From the NCBI RefSeq assembly GCF_026810505.1, contig NZ_CP101750.1, positions 275,447-339,446 on the forward strand: DNA of 64,000 nucleotides, given 5' to 3'. Positions 8,016-16,741 of this stretch are shown in pieces. The stretch comes from Streptomyces sp. Je 1-369. GTDB taxonomy: Bacteria > Actinomycetota > Actinomycetes > Streptomycetales > Streptomycetaceae. Within the stretch, counting starts at the first letter, position 1. Every line of letters starts with the position of its first letter. A program made the translations under genes and the position numbers. The notes beneath the pieces are model-generated. The model was not told where the DNA came from and searched no databases. It saw nothing but the letters and a program-made list of their open reading frames with translations.

Positions 8016-9898
8016 CTGGCACTCCTACGACTACGACCCCAGCGGCAACACCATCGCCCGAACCCTGGGCGGTGACACCCAGAAACTCTCATGGGACGCC
8101 GAAGGACACCTGGCCGAGGTCAGCGCACCGGACCAGAACGGCAAGGACAAGGTCACCCAGTACCTCTACGACACCGAAGGCAACCGCCTGATCAGCCGCA
8201 CACCGACAGGAACCCACCCTCTACCTGGGCCACACCGAAGTCACCCTGCCCAAGGGCGCCACCACCGCCAAAGCCACCCGCTACACCCCTCTCGGCAGCG
8301 GCCATCAAGCGGTCAAGGACAACAGCGGCACCATCACCTTCGCCACCGCGGACCACCAGGGAACCGGCCAACTCTCCATCGCGGCAGCTGATCTGAAGCT
8401 GACGCAGCGCCGGACCCTCCCCTTTGGCGGACCGCGAGGCGAGGCACCCAAGTCCTGGCCCGGCACCAAGAGCTTCGTCGGCGGCACCGACGGCACCGCC
8501 TCCACCGGCCTGACTCACCTCGGAGCTCGCGAGTACGACCCGTCCACCGGTCGGTTCCTGTCCGTCAACCCCATCATGGACCTGACGGGCCCCCGGCAGA
8601 TGAACGGCTACACCTACAGCAACAGCAACCCCGTCACGTTCAGCGATCCCACCGGTCTCTTAGCTTTGGCGACGCCTTCAAGAACATCGCCAAAAGCGTC
8701 GGCAGAATCGGCAAAGCCGCGGTCAACATCTACAACCGGGCCCCGATCGTCGGGTAGCTGGGGATACCGCAACAGCGGGCACATGAGCAGCGCGGTCTAC
8801 TACAGCTCCGGCGCAAACAACCGCATGACTCAAGTCGGATTCCCCAATCCGCTCGACCGCTTTGATCCATTCCCCCATCTCAGGAAGTTCTTCGCGAACA
8901 GCGGCGCGGCCGAGGTCACCAAAGAATTCATCCTTCCCGACGTGCAGTCGTGGCAGTCGTGCGGGAGACATCCAGGGATCAGCAAAGACTGCGGAAGCAC
9001 CGTCCTGAATCTGCCCTTCCTTAAGGGTCCCAAAATAGGCGGAAAGACCCTAAAGAAGTCCCTCAAATCGCTGGACGATGGCGCAGAGGCGGGAGCAAAG
9101 GGGAAAAGGGGCACCCCTTCAGGATGCAAGTGCTTCCTCGCCGGCACAAAGATCCGCATGGCCGACGGCAAGAAAAAGAACATCGAGGACATCAAAGTCG
9201 GAGAAAGGGTTCTAGCGACGAACCCGGAAACCGGCAAAACTGGCGAACGCGAAGTCACAGCAATTATCGTCACTAATGACGATAAGCAGTTCACCAGGAT
9301 AGAGATCTCCACCCTCAACGGGGATGAAAAGCTCACCGCTACTCATGAGCATCCTTTCTGGTGAGTTGACAAGAAGGCTTGGGTAGCGGCCGGCAAGCTC
9401 AAGCCGGGCATGATGCTGCGCACGGACGGCGGCCGCACCGTAACCGTCGCGGCAACCAGCCAGTACCGCGACCGTCAGCGCACCTACAATCTCACCGTCG
9501 AGGGCCTGCACACGTACTATGTACTTGCTGGTCAGACGCCGGTTCTCGTTCACAACAGCAATTGCACTGGCGCCGGACGTGACTTGATTGGCGGACAAGA
9601 GCAGTTCCACATCATTCACGGTGACAGAACGGGTGGTGGCCATAAGTGGCCGGGACAGCCTGGAAAGACCGTGTTTCCGCGCGACTGGGATACTGACAAG
9701 ATCCTCGACGGCATTGCCGATGTGGCGACCAGTCCGAGCAGCGTCAGAACGCAGCAGACAGGCCGAGCTGCGCTGGACACGAGGAACGGGGATCCGTCGC
9801 GATGGAAGGTTGAAGGAGTAGTGGACGGCGTGAACATCAGGGTCATTTATGAACCTGCAACGGACCGAATCGTGACCGGTTTCCCGTACCGACCCTGA
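8016..9898 (+). pseudogene. Rhs-type polymorphic toxin, C-terminal part: YD repeats, HINT domain, EndoU nuclease
   Basis: This is the tail of a large Rhs toxin. YD repeats (YDYDPSGNTI, YLYDTEGNRL) lead into the conserved core end GAREYDPSTGRFLSVNP and SNPVTFSDPTGL. A HINT autoprotease follows (CKCFLAGTKIRMADG, later TATHEHPFW, ending TPVLVHN), then a C-terminal EndoU-type RNase domain with FHIIHGDRTGGGHKWPG, a later DVATSP and a terminal TGFPYRP. The frame changes near 8210. The segment FGDAFKNIAKSVGRIG at about 8665-8755 lies in another frame, so two more shifts flank it. A TGA at 9362-9364 interrupts the HINT domain right after HEHPFW, and the same frame then continues to the end. The 5' part of the gene has been replaced by an IS481 remnant. 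Local GC content is lower than the surroundings, which fits a transferred toxin tip. Confidence 0.85.
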
Positions 9899-9909
9899 CT
9901 GGAGGCGCA

Positions 9910-10167
9910 GTGGAAGCCGTAGAGTACGCCGCCAAGGTCGAAGCGCTGCTAGAGGAATCTCCCATCACTGCGCCTTCAGTCGCAGTTGACGTGCGAGACC
10001 TTCTGGCGGCCGGAGAGTTCGCCCTAGCTTTCGACACGATGTGCTCATGGATTTACGAAGACGAGTTGTCGATTAGCGAGGAGTATTACGAGCGGCTCGT
10101 TCGGCTGTCGGGAGACCTCGGATCTTGTGATCTAATCGCGCGAATGCGTGAGCTGGTAACGGGATAA
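9910..10167 (+). CDS. MafI-family immunity protein (to EndoU toxin)
   Basis: A small acidic protein of 85 residues begins at a GTG preceded by CTGGAGGCGCA, 11 bp after the toxin stop. The core LAAGEFALAFDTMCSWIYED and the following SEEYYERLVRLSGDLG match the MafI family, whose members sit next to MafB/EndoU-type toxins and block the nuclease by direct binding. Its position after the EndoU domain supports this role strongly. The frame is intact although the toxin gene is broken, so it may persist as an orphan immunity gene protecting against kin toxins. Confidence 0.8.
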   Translation: MEAVEYAAKVEALLEESPITAPSVAVDVRDLLAAGEFALAFDTMCSWIYEDELSISEEYYERLVRLSGDLGSCDLIARMRELVTG

Positions 10168-10255
10168 GCGAGTGCGTTCGCTCCCGCCGCCGATTCGCAT
10201 TTAGGTGCGTCATGATCGTCTGTTACGGGCCGGATCGGAGTGAGCGACCGCAAAC

Positions 10256-10292
10256 CTGAAGCCCCGCCAGGTGCGTCCTGGCGGGGCTTCAG
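10256..10292. terminator. Hairpin terminator after the toxin/immunity pair
   Basis: The arms 10256-10271 and 10277-10292 are perfectly complementary over 16 bp (CTGAAGCCCCGCCAGG) with a TGCGT loop. It lies between the rightward immunity gene and the leftward integrase remnant and can serve both. Confidence 0.75.
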
Positions 10293-10323
10293 CGTGGGGT
10301 GACGGCAGTAGTTGACGGCAACG

Positions 10324-10585
10324 TCAGCGGACGGCGGCTCCGACGAGGGGTGGTTCGTCGCCGTCGTCGGGCTTGCCGGTGGTCTCGGCGGGGTTGCGGA
10401 GCGCGTGGCCGAGGAGGGTGATGGCGTCGCGTTGGAGGCGGATCCGGACGTGGGCGTACACGGTGGCGGTGACGCCGATGTGGGCGTGGCCCAACAGCTC
10501 CTTGATCACGACGAGTTCCACTCCCTGCTCCAGGAGGAGGGTCGCCGTCGAGTTGCGGAGGTCGTGGAACCGGATGCGGCGCAGA
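10324..10585 (-). pseudogene. Tyrosine recombinase (phage/ICE integrase), C-terminal fragment
   Basis: Leftward reading gives RIRFHDLRNSTATLLLEQGV, with the HxLR box of the catalytic domain. It continues with VVIKELLGHAHIGVTATVYA, which holds the LGH histidine and the nucleophilic tyrosine, then HVRIRLQRDAITLLGHAL and a short tail. This is the last third of an integrase. The arm-binding and core-binding parts are missing. Upstream, without a gap, the same frame runs into a P450 sequence, so the fragment has no start of its own. It probably marks the end of a lost integrative element. Confidence 0.75.
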
Positions 10586-11028
10586 TGACGATGAGCGGGA
10601 GCGGGAAGGCGAGCGCCTCGACGAGGTCGGCACGGCCGTCGGGGGCGGCCAGCATCGCGTCCAGCAGCCCGTCAGTGATGCGCTGCACGCGGGGGCGCAG
10701 CGCCTCGACCCGGCGGGTGGTGAACTCCCGCGCCACCAGCTTGCGCAGGCGGGTGTGGTCCGGCGGGTCGAGCTCCAGCATGTTGCTGGACAGCGGAGTC
10801 TGCTCCTCGCGCACTTCCCACATGCCGGTGGCACGCCAGTCCTTGGCCAGGCGCGGATCGGCGAGCGCGGCCCGCGCCGCGTCGTGGCCCACCACCAGCC
10901 ACGCCTCCCGCCCGTCGGGCAGCCGCACCTGATGCACCGGGCCGCGAACGCGCAGCGCGGCGTAGCAGGGGATACGGATCGGCCGTGAAGTCCTCGCCGT
11001 ACGCGCCCAGATCAACCATGTCGGCCAT
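10586..11028 (-). pseudogene. Cytochrome P450, N-terminal fragment (frameshifted)
   Basis: From the ATG at 11028 the frame reads MADMVDLGAYGEDFTADPYP. A one-base shift near 10970 then continues as CYAALRVRGPVHQVRLPDGR, WLVVGHDAARAALADPRL and ELDPPDHTRLRKLVAREFTT, the helix-C motif of actinobacterial P450s (HTRLRKLV pairs with the haem propionates). The sequence runs to about residue 150 (LVEALAFPLPLIVIC) and is then replaced by integrase sequence. The oxygen-binding AGxxT, ExxR and haem-cysteine regions are all absent, so it cannot be functional. The parental subclass (CYP105/107-like) is a guess. Confidence 0.75.
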
Positions 11029-11471
11029 GCGCTGCCCACCCTTCCGGCCCGGCCTCCGTCGTGGCCCCGGGTCCGCCCTTCGCTCTGACTCGACCGTAAT
11101 CACCCCGCGCCCGGAGTAGAGGAATCGCCGAAAGGCGGTCCGCGAGGCGGTGGAATGCGCTATCCAGGCCAGCGGTCCGGGCGGCCAACACGCGTCCGGT
11201 GACCTGTCGCAGTGAGGGTTGAGCCATTCTCAGCGAAGGTTGAGTGAGCTCTTCTTATCCTGCGACGTGAAAGTGATGGCCGGTGGTGATCGGGGTTCGT
11301 GACGAGGCCAAGCTTCTGTTTGTTCCGTCGCCGCCGTTCATAACATCGAGATCGCCTGGCACTCAGGATGAGAAGATCAGCGCATGGAGCAAGTTGACTT
11401 GTTTCGTTCGGTTAATCGGAGTTGGCGCGTGGCAAGATCGCCGCGACCGCAACACGGTTTCCCGAGGGAGA
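11029..11471. other. No supportable gene
   Basis: Short open frames on both strands show no motif or ribosome site. This is probably the promoter region of the small exported protein at its right end, but I see no clear hexamers. Confidence 0.5.
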
Positions 11472-11828
11472 ATGTCCATGCGCCCGCACCGACGTATTGC
11501 CGCCACTGCCGTGTCGCTTGCCATGGCCTCAAGCGGCTTGGTCGCTCTTGCTGTTCCTGCCGCGTCGGCCGCTCCGGCCGGCGCCCTGAGCTGTAGCGGC
11601 GGGTCCGTCACGGGAAGTGCCGGGCATGCCGGCTGGCGTTTCCAGTGCAACAGCGGGACTGGTACCAACTGGCGGGCCAGAATCGTGTGCCTCGGCGCTC
11701 CGCAGCCCTACACGCACTACGGCAACACTGTGAGCGGGAGCAGATCGGGCACCTCGACCGTGTGGTGCGCGGTTCCCGGCCACTGGGTGGACGTGGACAG
11801 GGACTACCCGGCCATGGTCCCTGCGTAG
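11472..11828 (+). CDS. Small secreted cysteine-containing protein
   Basis: A 118-residue protein begins at the ATG at 11472, placed after CCGAGGGAGA. A classical signal peptide spans residues 1 to about 35 (RPHRRIAATAVSLAMASSGL then VALAVPAASAAPA). The mature part is about 80 residues with four cysteines (LSCSGG, WRFQCNSG, IVCLGAP, VWCAVPG), which can form two disulfides, and it is rich in Gly, Ser and Trp. I do not recognise a family. An extracellular structural, inhibitory or carbohydrate-binding role is possible. A hairpin terminator follows directly, so it is monocistronic. Confidence 0.7.
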   Translation: MSMRPHRRIAATAVSLAMASSGLVALAVPAASAAPAGALSCSGGSVTGSAGHAGWRFQCNSGTGTNWRARIVCLGAPQPYTHYGNTVSGSRSGTSTVWCAVPGHWVDVDRDYPAMVPA

Positions 11829-11835
11829 ATCTCGC

Positions 11836-11868
11836 GCCCTGCGGAGGGTTGTCAGGACTCCGCAGGGC
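11836..11868 (+). terminator. Hairpin terminator after the small secreted protein
   Basis: An 11-bp perfect stem (GCCCTGCGGAG with CTCCGCAGGGC) and an 11-nt loop begin 8 bp after the stop codon. Confidence 0.7.
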
Positions 11869-12284
11869 GTCCCCGGCGCGGAGGGTTGTCGAAAGGGCCC
11901 GGTGTGAGGCCGACTGGTCGGCTGTGCCTCGGGTAGAACCTCGGGCCGACGGCCGATGGCTGACGGCGGTGCGGAAGTAGAAGACCCGACGCCGCGAGAT
12001 CCTGCTCGAATTGAGCAGGCTCGCCAGGCCGCGCTGCGTGCCTTCGAAGACGCCCAGCCCCAACGCGAGCAGCGACCAGGCAAAGGCTGCCCGACGCCTC
12101 AGGGCGCGGCCCGCCGGCCTTCGCCCCGGGCGCCGCGTTGACCAGGGCCTGAGCGGTGGGGGCCTCCTCTCCTCAACGCGGTCTTTGCGCAGCCGTCGGC
12201 CTCGCCTTCACCGCCCTGACCCCAGACGCTGGACGGAGTTGGGTGCGGCTCCTTTGAAAGGGCTGGCTCACCTGCGACGTTGCC
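11869..12284. other. No supportable gene
   Basis: No motif-bearing frame is seen between the terminator and the secreted hydrolase. Any promoter of the hydrolase should lie at the right end of this stretch. Confidence 0.45.
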
Positions 12285-13567
12285 GTGCTGGTCACCGCAG
12301 CCGCCGTCGCCACGATCCTCACCGCGCTGGGCGTCGTCGGAGCCAGCGCCGGATCAGGGACGTCCGCCGCGCCCTCCTCTGACGCCGCCCAGCGCGGCAC
12401 CCTGCTCTCCGCCGAGTTGCTCTACACCCTCACGTCGGCCAAGGACTCCGCCGCTGAGCTCACCGCCCCGGGTATGGCAGCGGCACCGCCGAGCACGGTG
12501 TGGACGCGTACCGACTCGTCTACCGCACCATCGACGCGAAGGGCCAACCAACCACGGCCAGCGGGCTGTTCACCGTTCCGCGCGGGGTCCAAGGCCGTCT
12601 GCGGACTGTCTCGTTCGCCCACGGCACCGGCGTCCACCGCATCGACGCGCCCTCGATGCAGCGGAAAGTGTTCCTGAGTGGCCCCTCCATCACGTACGCC
12701 TCCGCAGGCTTCGCCGCTGTCGCGCCCGACTACCTCGGCATGGGCACGGGCCTGGGCAAGCACCCCTGGATGGACGTGCTGTCCGAAGCCACGGCCTCCC
12801 TGGATCTGCTCCGCGCCGTACGCCAGTTCGCCCCACGCACCGGACGCGCCCTGGACCGTGACGTCTTGGCCACCGGCTTCTCGCAGGGCGCGTCGGCTGC
12901 TCTCAGGTTCGGCAGGGCCCTCCAGGCGGGCGAGGACCGGCACTTCAGGCTCGACGCCCTCGCCCCGATCAGCGGGGCCTACGACTTCGGCGGCGCGGAG
13001 ATCCCGGCGCTGCTCGCGGGCGACGGTGAGCTGGAGCCGAGGTGGGGCGTGGTGTACACCGCGTACACCTTGGTCGCCTTCGACCGCGTCCAGGATGTGT
13101 ACGACAACCCGGGCGAGGTGTTCCGCGACCCCGCCGTGGAGGAGCTGTTCGACGGTATGCACACCGGTCCGCAGCTGATCAGCGCGCTGCCTCACACGCT
13201 GGACGAACTGCTGACGCCGTACGGGCGTGACCTGCTGGCCCGGCCCGAGGGCGGCCTCGCGGCCGGGCTGCGGAAGACCGACAGCGTGTGCAAGGACTGG
13301 AAGCCCAAGGCACCGATTCGGCTCTACATGGCGCGGGGCGATGAGCAGGCGACCGTTCAGAACACGGCCAACTGCGCCGCGGCCTTTCGAGAACGGGGAA
13401 TGGGGGTGCCGGTCGTCGACCTTGGCGCCGTCGACCATCAGAAGTCACGGCACCTCGGCTCGAACGTCCAGGGAACAGCGGAGGCGGTGCGCTGGTTCAG
13501 CACGCTCCGGACCGGCGGCAACCCAGGGCACCGCCTCCCGCAGCGGACCCGGCCGGTACGATCCTGA
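12285..13567 (+). pseudogene. Secreted alpha/beta hydrolase (lipase-like), one frameshift
   Basis: The first 60 codons from the GTG at 12285 encode a signal peptide (LVTAAAVATILTALGVVGAS) and the mature start ending SAAELTAPG. A one-base shift at about 12466-12476 moves the reading to GYGSGTAEHGVDAYRLVYRT and the hydrolase body. The body contains SFAHGTG (oxyanion region), VAPDYLGMG, the nucleophile elbow ATGFSQGASA, the acid region YMARGDEQATV and the histidine in GAVDHQKSRH. A GTG at 12500 could start a 355-residue product, but without export signal. The body is uninterrupted over 350 codons, so the shift is recent or a sequencing error. The family includes secretory lipases and broad esterases. 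Confidence 0.7.
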
Positions 13568-13599
13568 GCGAAGTCCAGAAGATCACGGGGAGCACCGTC

Positions 13600-14070
13600 A
13601 TGCCGGAAATCATGTCCGTCCAGCACCAGGCCGCCCTGAGTCAGCTGGCGCCGGACGAGCAGCTCCTCACCTATGGAATGGTCGTCCCGGTGAAGAGCGC
13701 TGAAGGCGTCAAAATCAAGCACGGCAAGATCGGCGGGATGCTCGGTGACCACCTGATGCACCGCTACGGCGCCCAGTCCGGTAGTGCGCAGAGCATCGCG
13801 GCTGCCATGCCGACCACGTCCGGTGCGCTGTTGATGCGGGTGACCGACCAGCGGGTCGGCCTCGTACGGCACGTCGACGGCACTCCCGTCTGGGAAATCC
13901 CCCGCACCTGGGTTGCCCAGGTGGAGCGTCGCCCCCGCCTCCAGCTCATGGCCCGTTTCCGTGTCCACTACGCGGATGGCACCTGGCTCGCCTTCTTCAC
14001 CGCGCGTCGCCGCACGATCGAGGCATTCACCACCGCGGTGACCAACACCAGCAACACCGGCGGTCGCTGA
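13600..14070 (+). CDS. Conserved hypothetical protein
   Basis: A soluble 156-residue protein begins at the ATG at 13600 with GGGGAG eight bases upstream. Its second half looks like a beta-rich PH-like or YcxB-like fold: GALLMRVTDQRVGLVRHVDG, PVWEIPRTWVAQVERRPRL and FRVHYADGTWLAFFTARRR. No membrane segment or export signal is seen. The pattern of a value rendered as VTDQRV...W.IP suggests a small sensing or scaffold domain, but I cannot assign a function. It follows the lipase-like gene by 32 bp on the same strand and may be read through from it. Confidence 0.7.
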   Translation: MPEIMSVQHQAALSQLAPDEQLLTYGMVVPVKSAEGVKIKHGKIGGMLGDHLMHRYGAQSGSAQSIAAAMPTTSGALLMRVTDQRVGLVRHVDGTPVWEIPRTWVAQVERRPRLQLMARFRVHYADGTWLAFFTARRRTIEAFTTAVTNTSNTGGR

Positions 14071-14367
14071 AGAGCCGCCGTGGCCACACTCTGGAGGCCT
14101 GGGAAGTGGGCGCGAGCGCGCATCCCTCTTGGGCCACCACGCCGGCACCCACCGCGGCGACCGCAATCTACGGATGCGTTGGCCAATCGGACTGGCCCGG
14201 TCCCAGACCGTACGTGGACTCGATCTCCTGCTTGATCCGGTCCATGTCGTTCTCCGCCTTCTGAACCTGGCACTCCGAAGAGACCAAAAGCGCCGCGCCC
14301 ACAAAGGAGACCGATCAGCCCTTGGACGGTGATCTTCCTGGGCTTGGCGGCTCGTACACTGACGAAA

Positions 14368-15065
14368 ATGGAGGACCACACGGCCACCGGGATCGGTGCA
14401 CATCCGGCGCCCGTCTTGCGGGAGTACGTCGACTCGTATGTCGGCTTCGACCTCCGCGGGCTCCCGACGGGGGTGCACTGCGGCCCGCCGGGCCGCGCGC
14501 TCACTGCGGTGATCAGCCTGTCGGATCCTTTGGAGGTGGCGGCGTGCGTTGACGACCGGTCACCGGTCACCCGATTCGGCAGTGTGGCCGGCGGTCTGAT
14601 GTGCCGGTCCGTCGCGATTCACCACGACGGACGCCAGCAAGGTGTTCAGGTATCGCTGACACTGCTCGGGGCCCGGGCCATCTACCGTATGCCCGCCGCC
14701 GAGCTCGCCCACCGACTGGTTCCACTTGACGAGCTTCTTGTAGCGCTTGCCGTCGAGCTGGTCGACCGGCTCCGATCGGCGACAACATGGGCGGCGCGGT
14801 TCACCGCGCTGGACGAATTGCTCCTCCGAGCCGTCGGCCGTGGCGCCTGCGGCGACCATGCGCGCTGGTTGCGCCCCGAGGTAGCCGAGGCGTGGCACCG
14901 CCTCGTCGCCGCGCGGGGTTGCGTCAGAACCCGATCCCGTGGGGCGATGTGGCAACCGTCTCTGGCTACGCCGACCAGGCCCATCTCGTCCGGGACTGGC
15001 GCGAGTTCACGGGCCGATCGCCGACGGCCTGGCGTCGCGGCGAAGTCCTCCTCGGAGCCGGGTAG
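14368..15065 (+). pseudogene. AraC-family regulator with a damaged DNA-binding domain
   Basis: From the ATG at 14368 the N-terminal sensor domain is clear (PVLREYVDSYVGFDLRGLP, VISLSDPLEVA, FGSVAGGLMCRSVAIHHDGR, QVSLTLLGARAIYRMPAAEL). The frame then runs through LVDRLRSATTWAARFTALDE to about 14920. The end of an AraC DNA-binding domain is found in a different frame (VSGYADQAHLVRDWREFTGR then SPTAWRR, ending 15065). The first helix-turn-helix of the pair and the linker that should lie between are absent, so a deletion with a frameshift has removed half of the DNA-binding domain. The cupin gene downstream may have been its target. Confidence 0.65.
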
Positions 15066-15146
15066 CCGCCGACCGTCTGCCCGTGGTGTGGCTTCTCTTC
15101 CCTTTTCTTCAAGACCGCCCGATCGCCGGCGTGGACGATCGTCGGC

Positions 15147-15617
15147 ATGAGACTCGTCAACCACGAACGCAATGCCATGGACCTGCGGACGACCCCCGTG
15201 CACCTCGGACTGGGATCGAGAGCGAGACCCGTCGAGGGCTTCACCTGGGACCCGGAGGTGCTCCAGGCCCACAGCGCCGCGGTCGCCGGAGACGGCGCCG
15301 AGGGACGGACGGTGATGGTCTTCGACGGCGACGGGCTCGGCGACCATTGGGAGAGCCACCCTGCAGGCGACGAACTGGTCGTTTGCCTCAGCGGGTCCGT
15401 GACGGTCACCCGCGACGTGGACGGGGTGCCCGACCGCGTTCTGCTCAAGCGGGGCGAGGCCACGATCAACCCGGCCGGGGTATGGCACGTGGTCGACATG
15501 GAGGGGCCGACGTCCATCCTGGCCATCACTGCGACCCTCGGCACTGACCACCGTCCTCGGACCGACACCCGCCCGACCGAACGCGTGGGCACGCCCAGCC
15601 CGGAGGAAGCGCCGTGA
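15147..15617 (+). CDS. Cupin-domain protein
   Basis: A soluble protein of up to 156 residues is a single conserved cupin barrel. Motif 1 is GDHWESHPAGDELVVCLSG, giving the H-x3-H and E ligands. Motif 2 is GEATINPAGVWHVVD, giving the fourth (His) ligand. A divalent metal should therefore bind. An in-frame ATG at 15177 (MDLRTTPVHLGLG) is an alternative start; neither has a strong ribosome site. Members act as isomerases or dioxygenases, or as small-molecule sensors. It lies 81 bp after the AraC-like remnant, an arrangement usual for a regulator and its target. Confidence 0.75.
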   Translation: MRLVNHERNAMDLRTTPVHLGLGSRARPVEGFTWDPEVLQAHSAAVAGDGAEGRTVMVFDGDGLGDHWESHPAGDELVVCLSGSVTVTRDVDGVPDRVLLKRGEATINPAGVWHVVDMEGPTSILAITATLGTDHRPRTDTRPTERVGTPSPEEAP

Positions 15618-15639
15618 GGACACGCATCGCGTGCCTCGA

Positions 15640-16010
15640 CGACAGCCTCACCCGTGCGCAGTTCAGCGTCGACTACCTGGATCTTCTCGGACGACGCCAC
15701 CCTCCCAGTGACGTCCAGCCTGCCCGTTTCGGCGCCAACAGCGACATCGCCCGTCGGCAGGCTGGTTCCAACAGTGCCTGGGAGCCGTCGTCGCACGGCT
15801 GCGAGCGGAGACCGACGCGACGATCGGTCTGCTGTCGCTACCGGTACTCGGCCAACAACTCGACGGAGCATCGGTACAGGCATCGCGGGCGTACAGCCGG
15901 ATGATCGTCGAGGTCGCCGCCACCAACGAGGCGACCTACCTTCCGCTCCACGAACGCCAGATCGAGGAACTGCACCAAGCGGACCCGCCGCCGATTCCAT
16001 ACCGGGAGGT
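15640..16010 (+). pseudogene. SGNH/GDSL-type esterase remnant
   Basis: The frame at 15783-16010 gives VVARLRAETDATIGLLSLPV, LGQQLDGASVQASRAYSRM, IVEVAATNEATYLPLHERQI and EELHQADPP. This is the last third of a GDSL-like esterase, where the block after GLLSLP leads to the active-site His region. The first part, near 15640-15770, lies in other frames and resembles the SDDATLPV..ARFGAN stretch of such enzymes. The nucleophile GDS block is not found. It is truncated and frameshifted, hence dead. No gene is seen in 16011-16156. Confidence 0.5.
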
Positions 16011-16156
16011 GACGGCCCACAGCGGTCCTCGGCGTCCTAGCCCAGCACGCAGAGACGATCCCGCGGCGCTGCCAAGGCCTGCCCTTCAGCACCCGTTCCT
16101 GAACTTGGAGCGAGTGGTTGCCGCGGCCCAAGGAGCTTGCGTGCCGAGGGCCGTGG

Positions 16157-16708
16157 CTACGGACGGCGTCGGTCTCGCGTAGCGGCGGCGATTCCGGCAA
16201 CCACAACGACGGTAGCGCCCCCGGCCCAGGCAAGATCAGTACCCCACAGCGGACCGATCGAATAGGCATGCTTGTCGTATGCCAGACGGGAGGACGGCAC
16301 TGTCGCAGCAATCCTGTTGACGAGCCCCTGGATCTCATCCATCTCAGATGGCGACAGCTCTCCGGCTTTCCTCGCGAGGGCCGCCACCTCCGAGTTCTGC
16401 GCCTCGGTGAACCCGGGATATTCAACATCCCCGTTCAGGTTCATGCTCCCGGGGCGCCCGCAGGCCAAGGCCTCCCCATCTTCGAAGCCGAAGACCGGCC
16501 CGTCGTCGGAGTCACATGAAGATCCAGGTGAGCCGAACTTGACGTGGTAGTCGGAAGGGCTGACAGCACTGGCGTCCAAGAGGCCGACAAGGATCGCGAT
16601 GCAGCCATACACACCGACGACGAAAAGGCCCAAGGCGCCAAAACCTCTGAGAGCGCTGAGCACGTCCGGGGACACGATCTGCTTTGCCACTCCGGTATCG
16701 TCGCGCAC
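16157..16708 (-). CDS. Hypothetical membrane protein with two transmembrane segments
   Basis: A 183-residue protein reads leftward from a GTG at 16708. Residues about 22-45 (GFGALGLFVVGVYGCIAILVG) and 158-176 (DLAWAGGATVVVVAGIAAAT) are transmembrane. The roughly 110 residues between are probably outside the membrane and contain two cysteines (SSCDSDDGP, ALACGRPG) likely to pair. A short RDRRRP tail ends the protein. I do not recognise the family. Its start faces the start of the metallopeptidase-like gene with only 33 bp between, so the two promoters must overlap. Confidence 0.6.
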   Translation of the reverse strand: MRDDTGVAKQIVSPDVLSALRGFGALGLFVVGVYGCIAILVGLLDASAVSPSDYHVKFGSPGSSCDSDDGPVFGFEDGEALACGRPGSMNLNGDVEYPGFTEAQNSEVAALARKAGELSPSEMDEIQGLVNRIAATVPSSRLAYDKHAYSIGPLWGTDLAWAGGATVVVVAGIAAATRDRRRP

Positions 16709-16741
16709 TCCGCAGCCTGACGTTCAGCATCCGAGCGCAGC

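Noticed and set aside
10200..10330. tRNA or attachment site next to the integrase fragment
   Set aside because: No T-loop or acceptor stem pattern was found; the palindrome there is a terminator.
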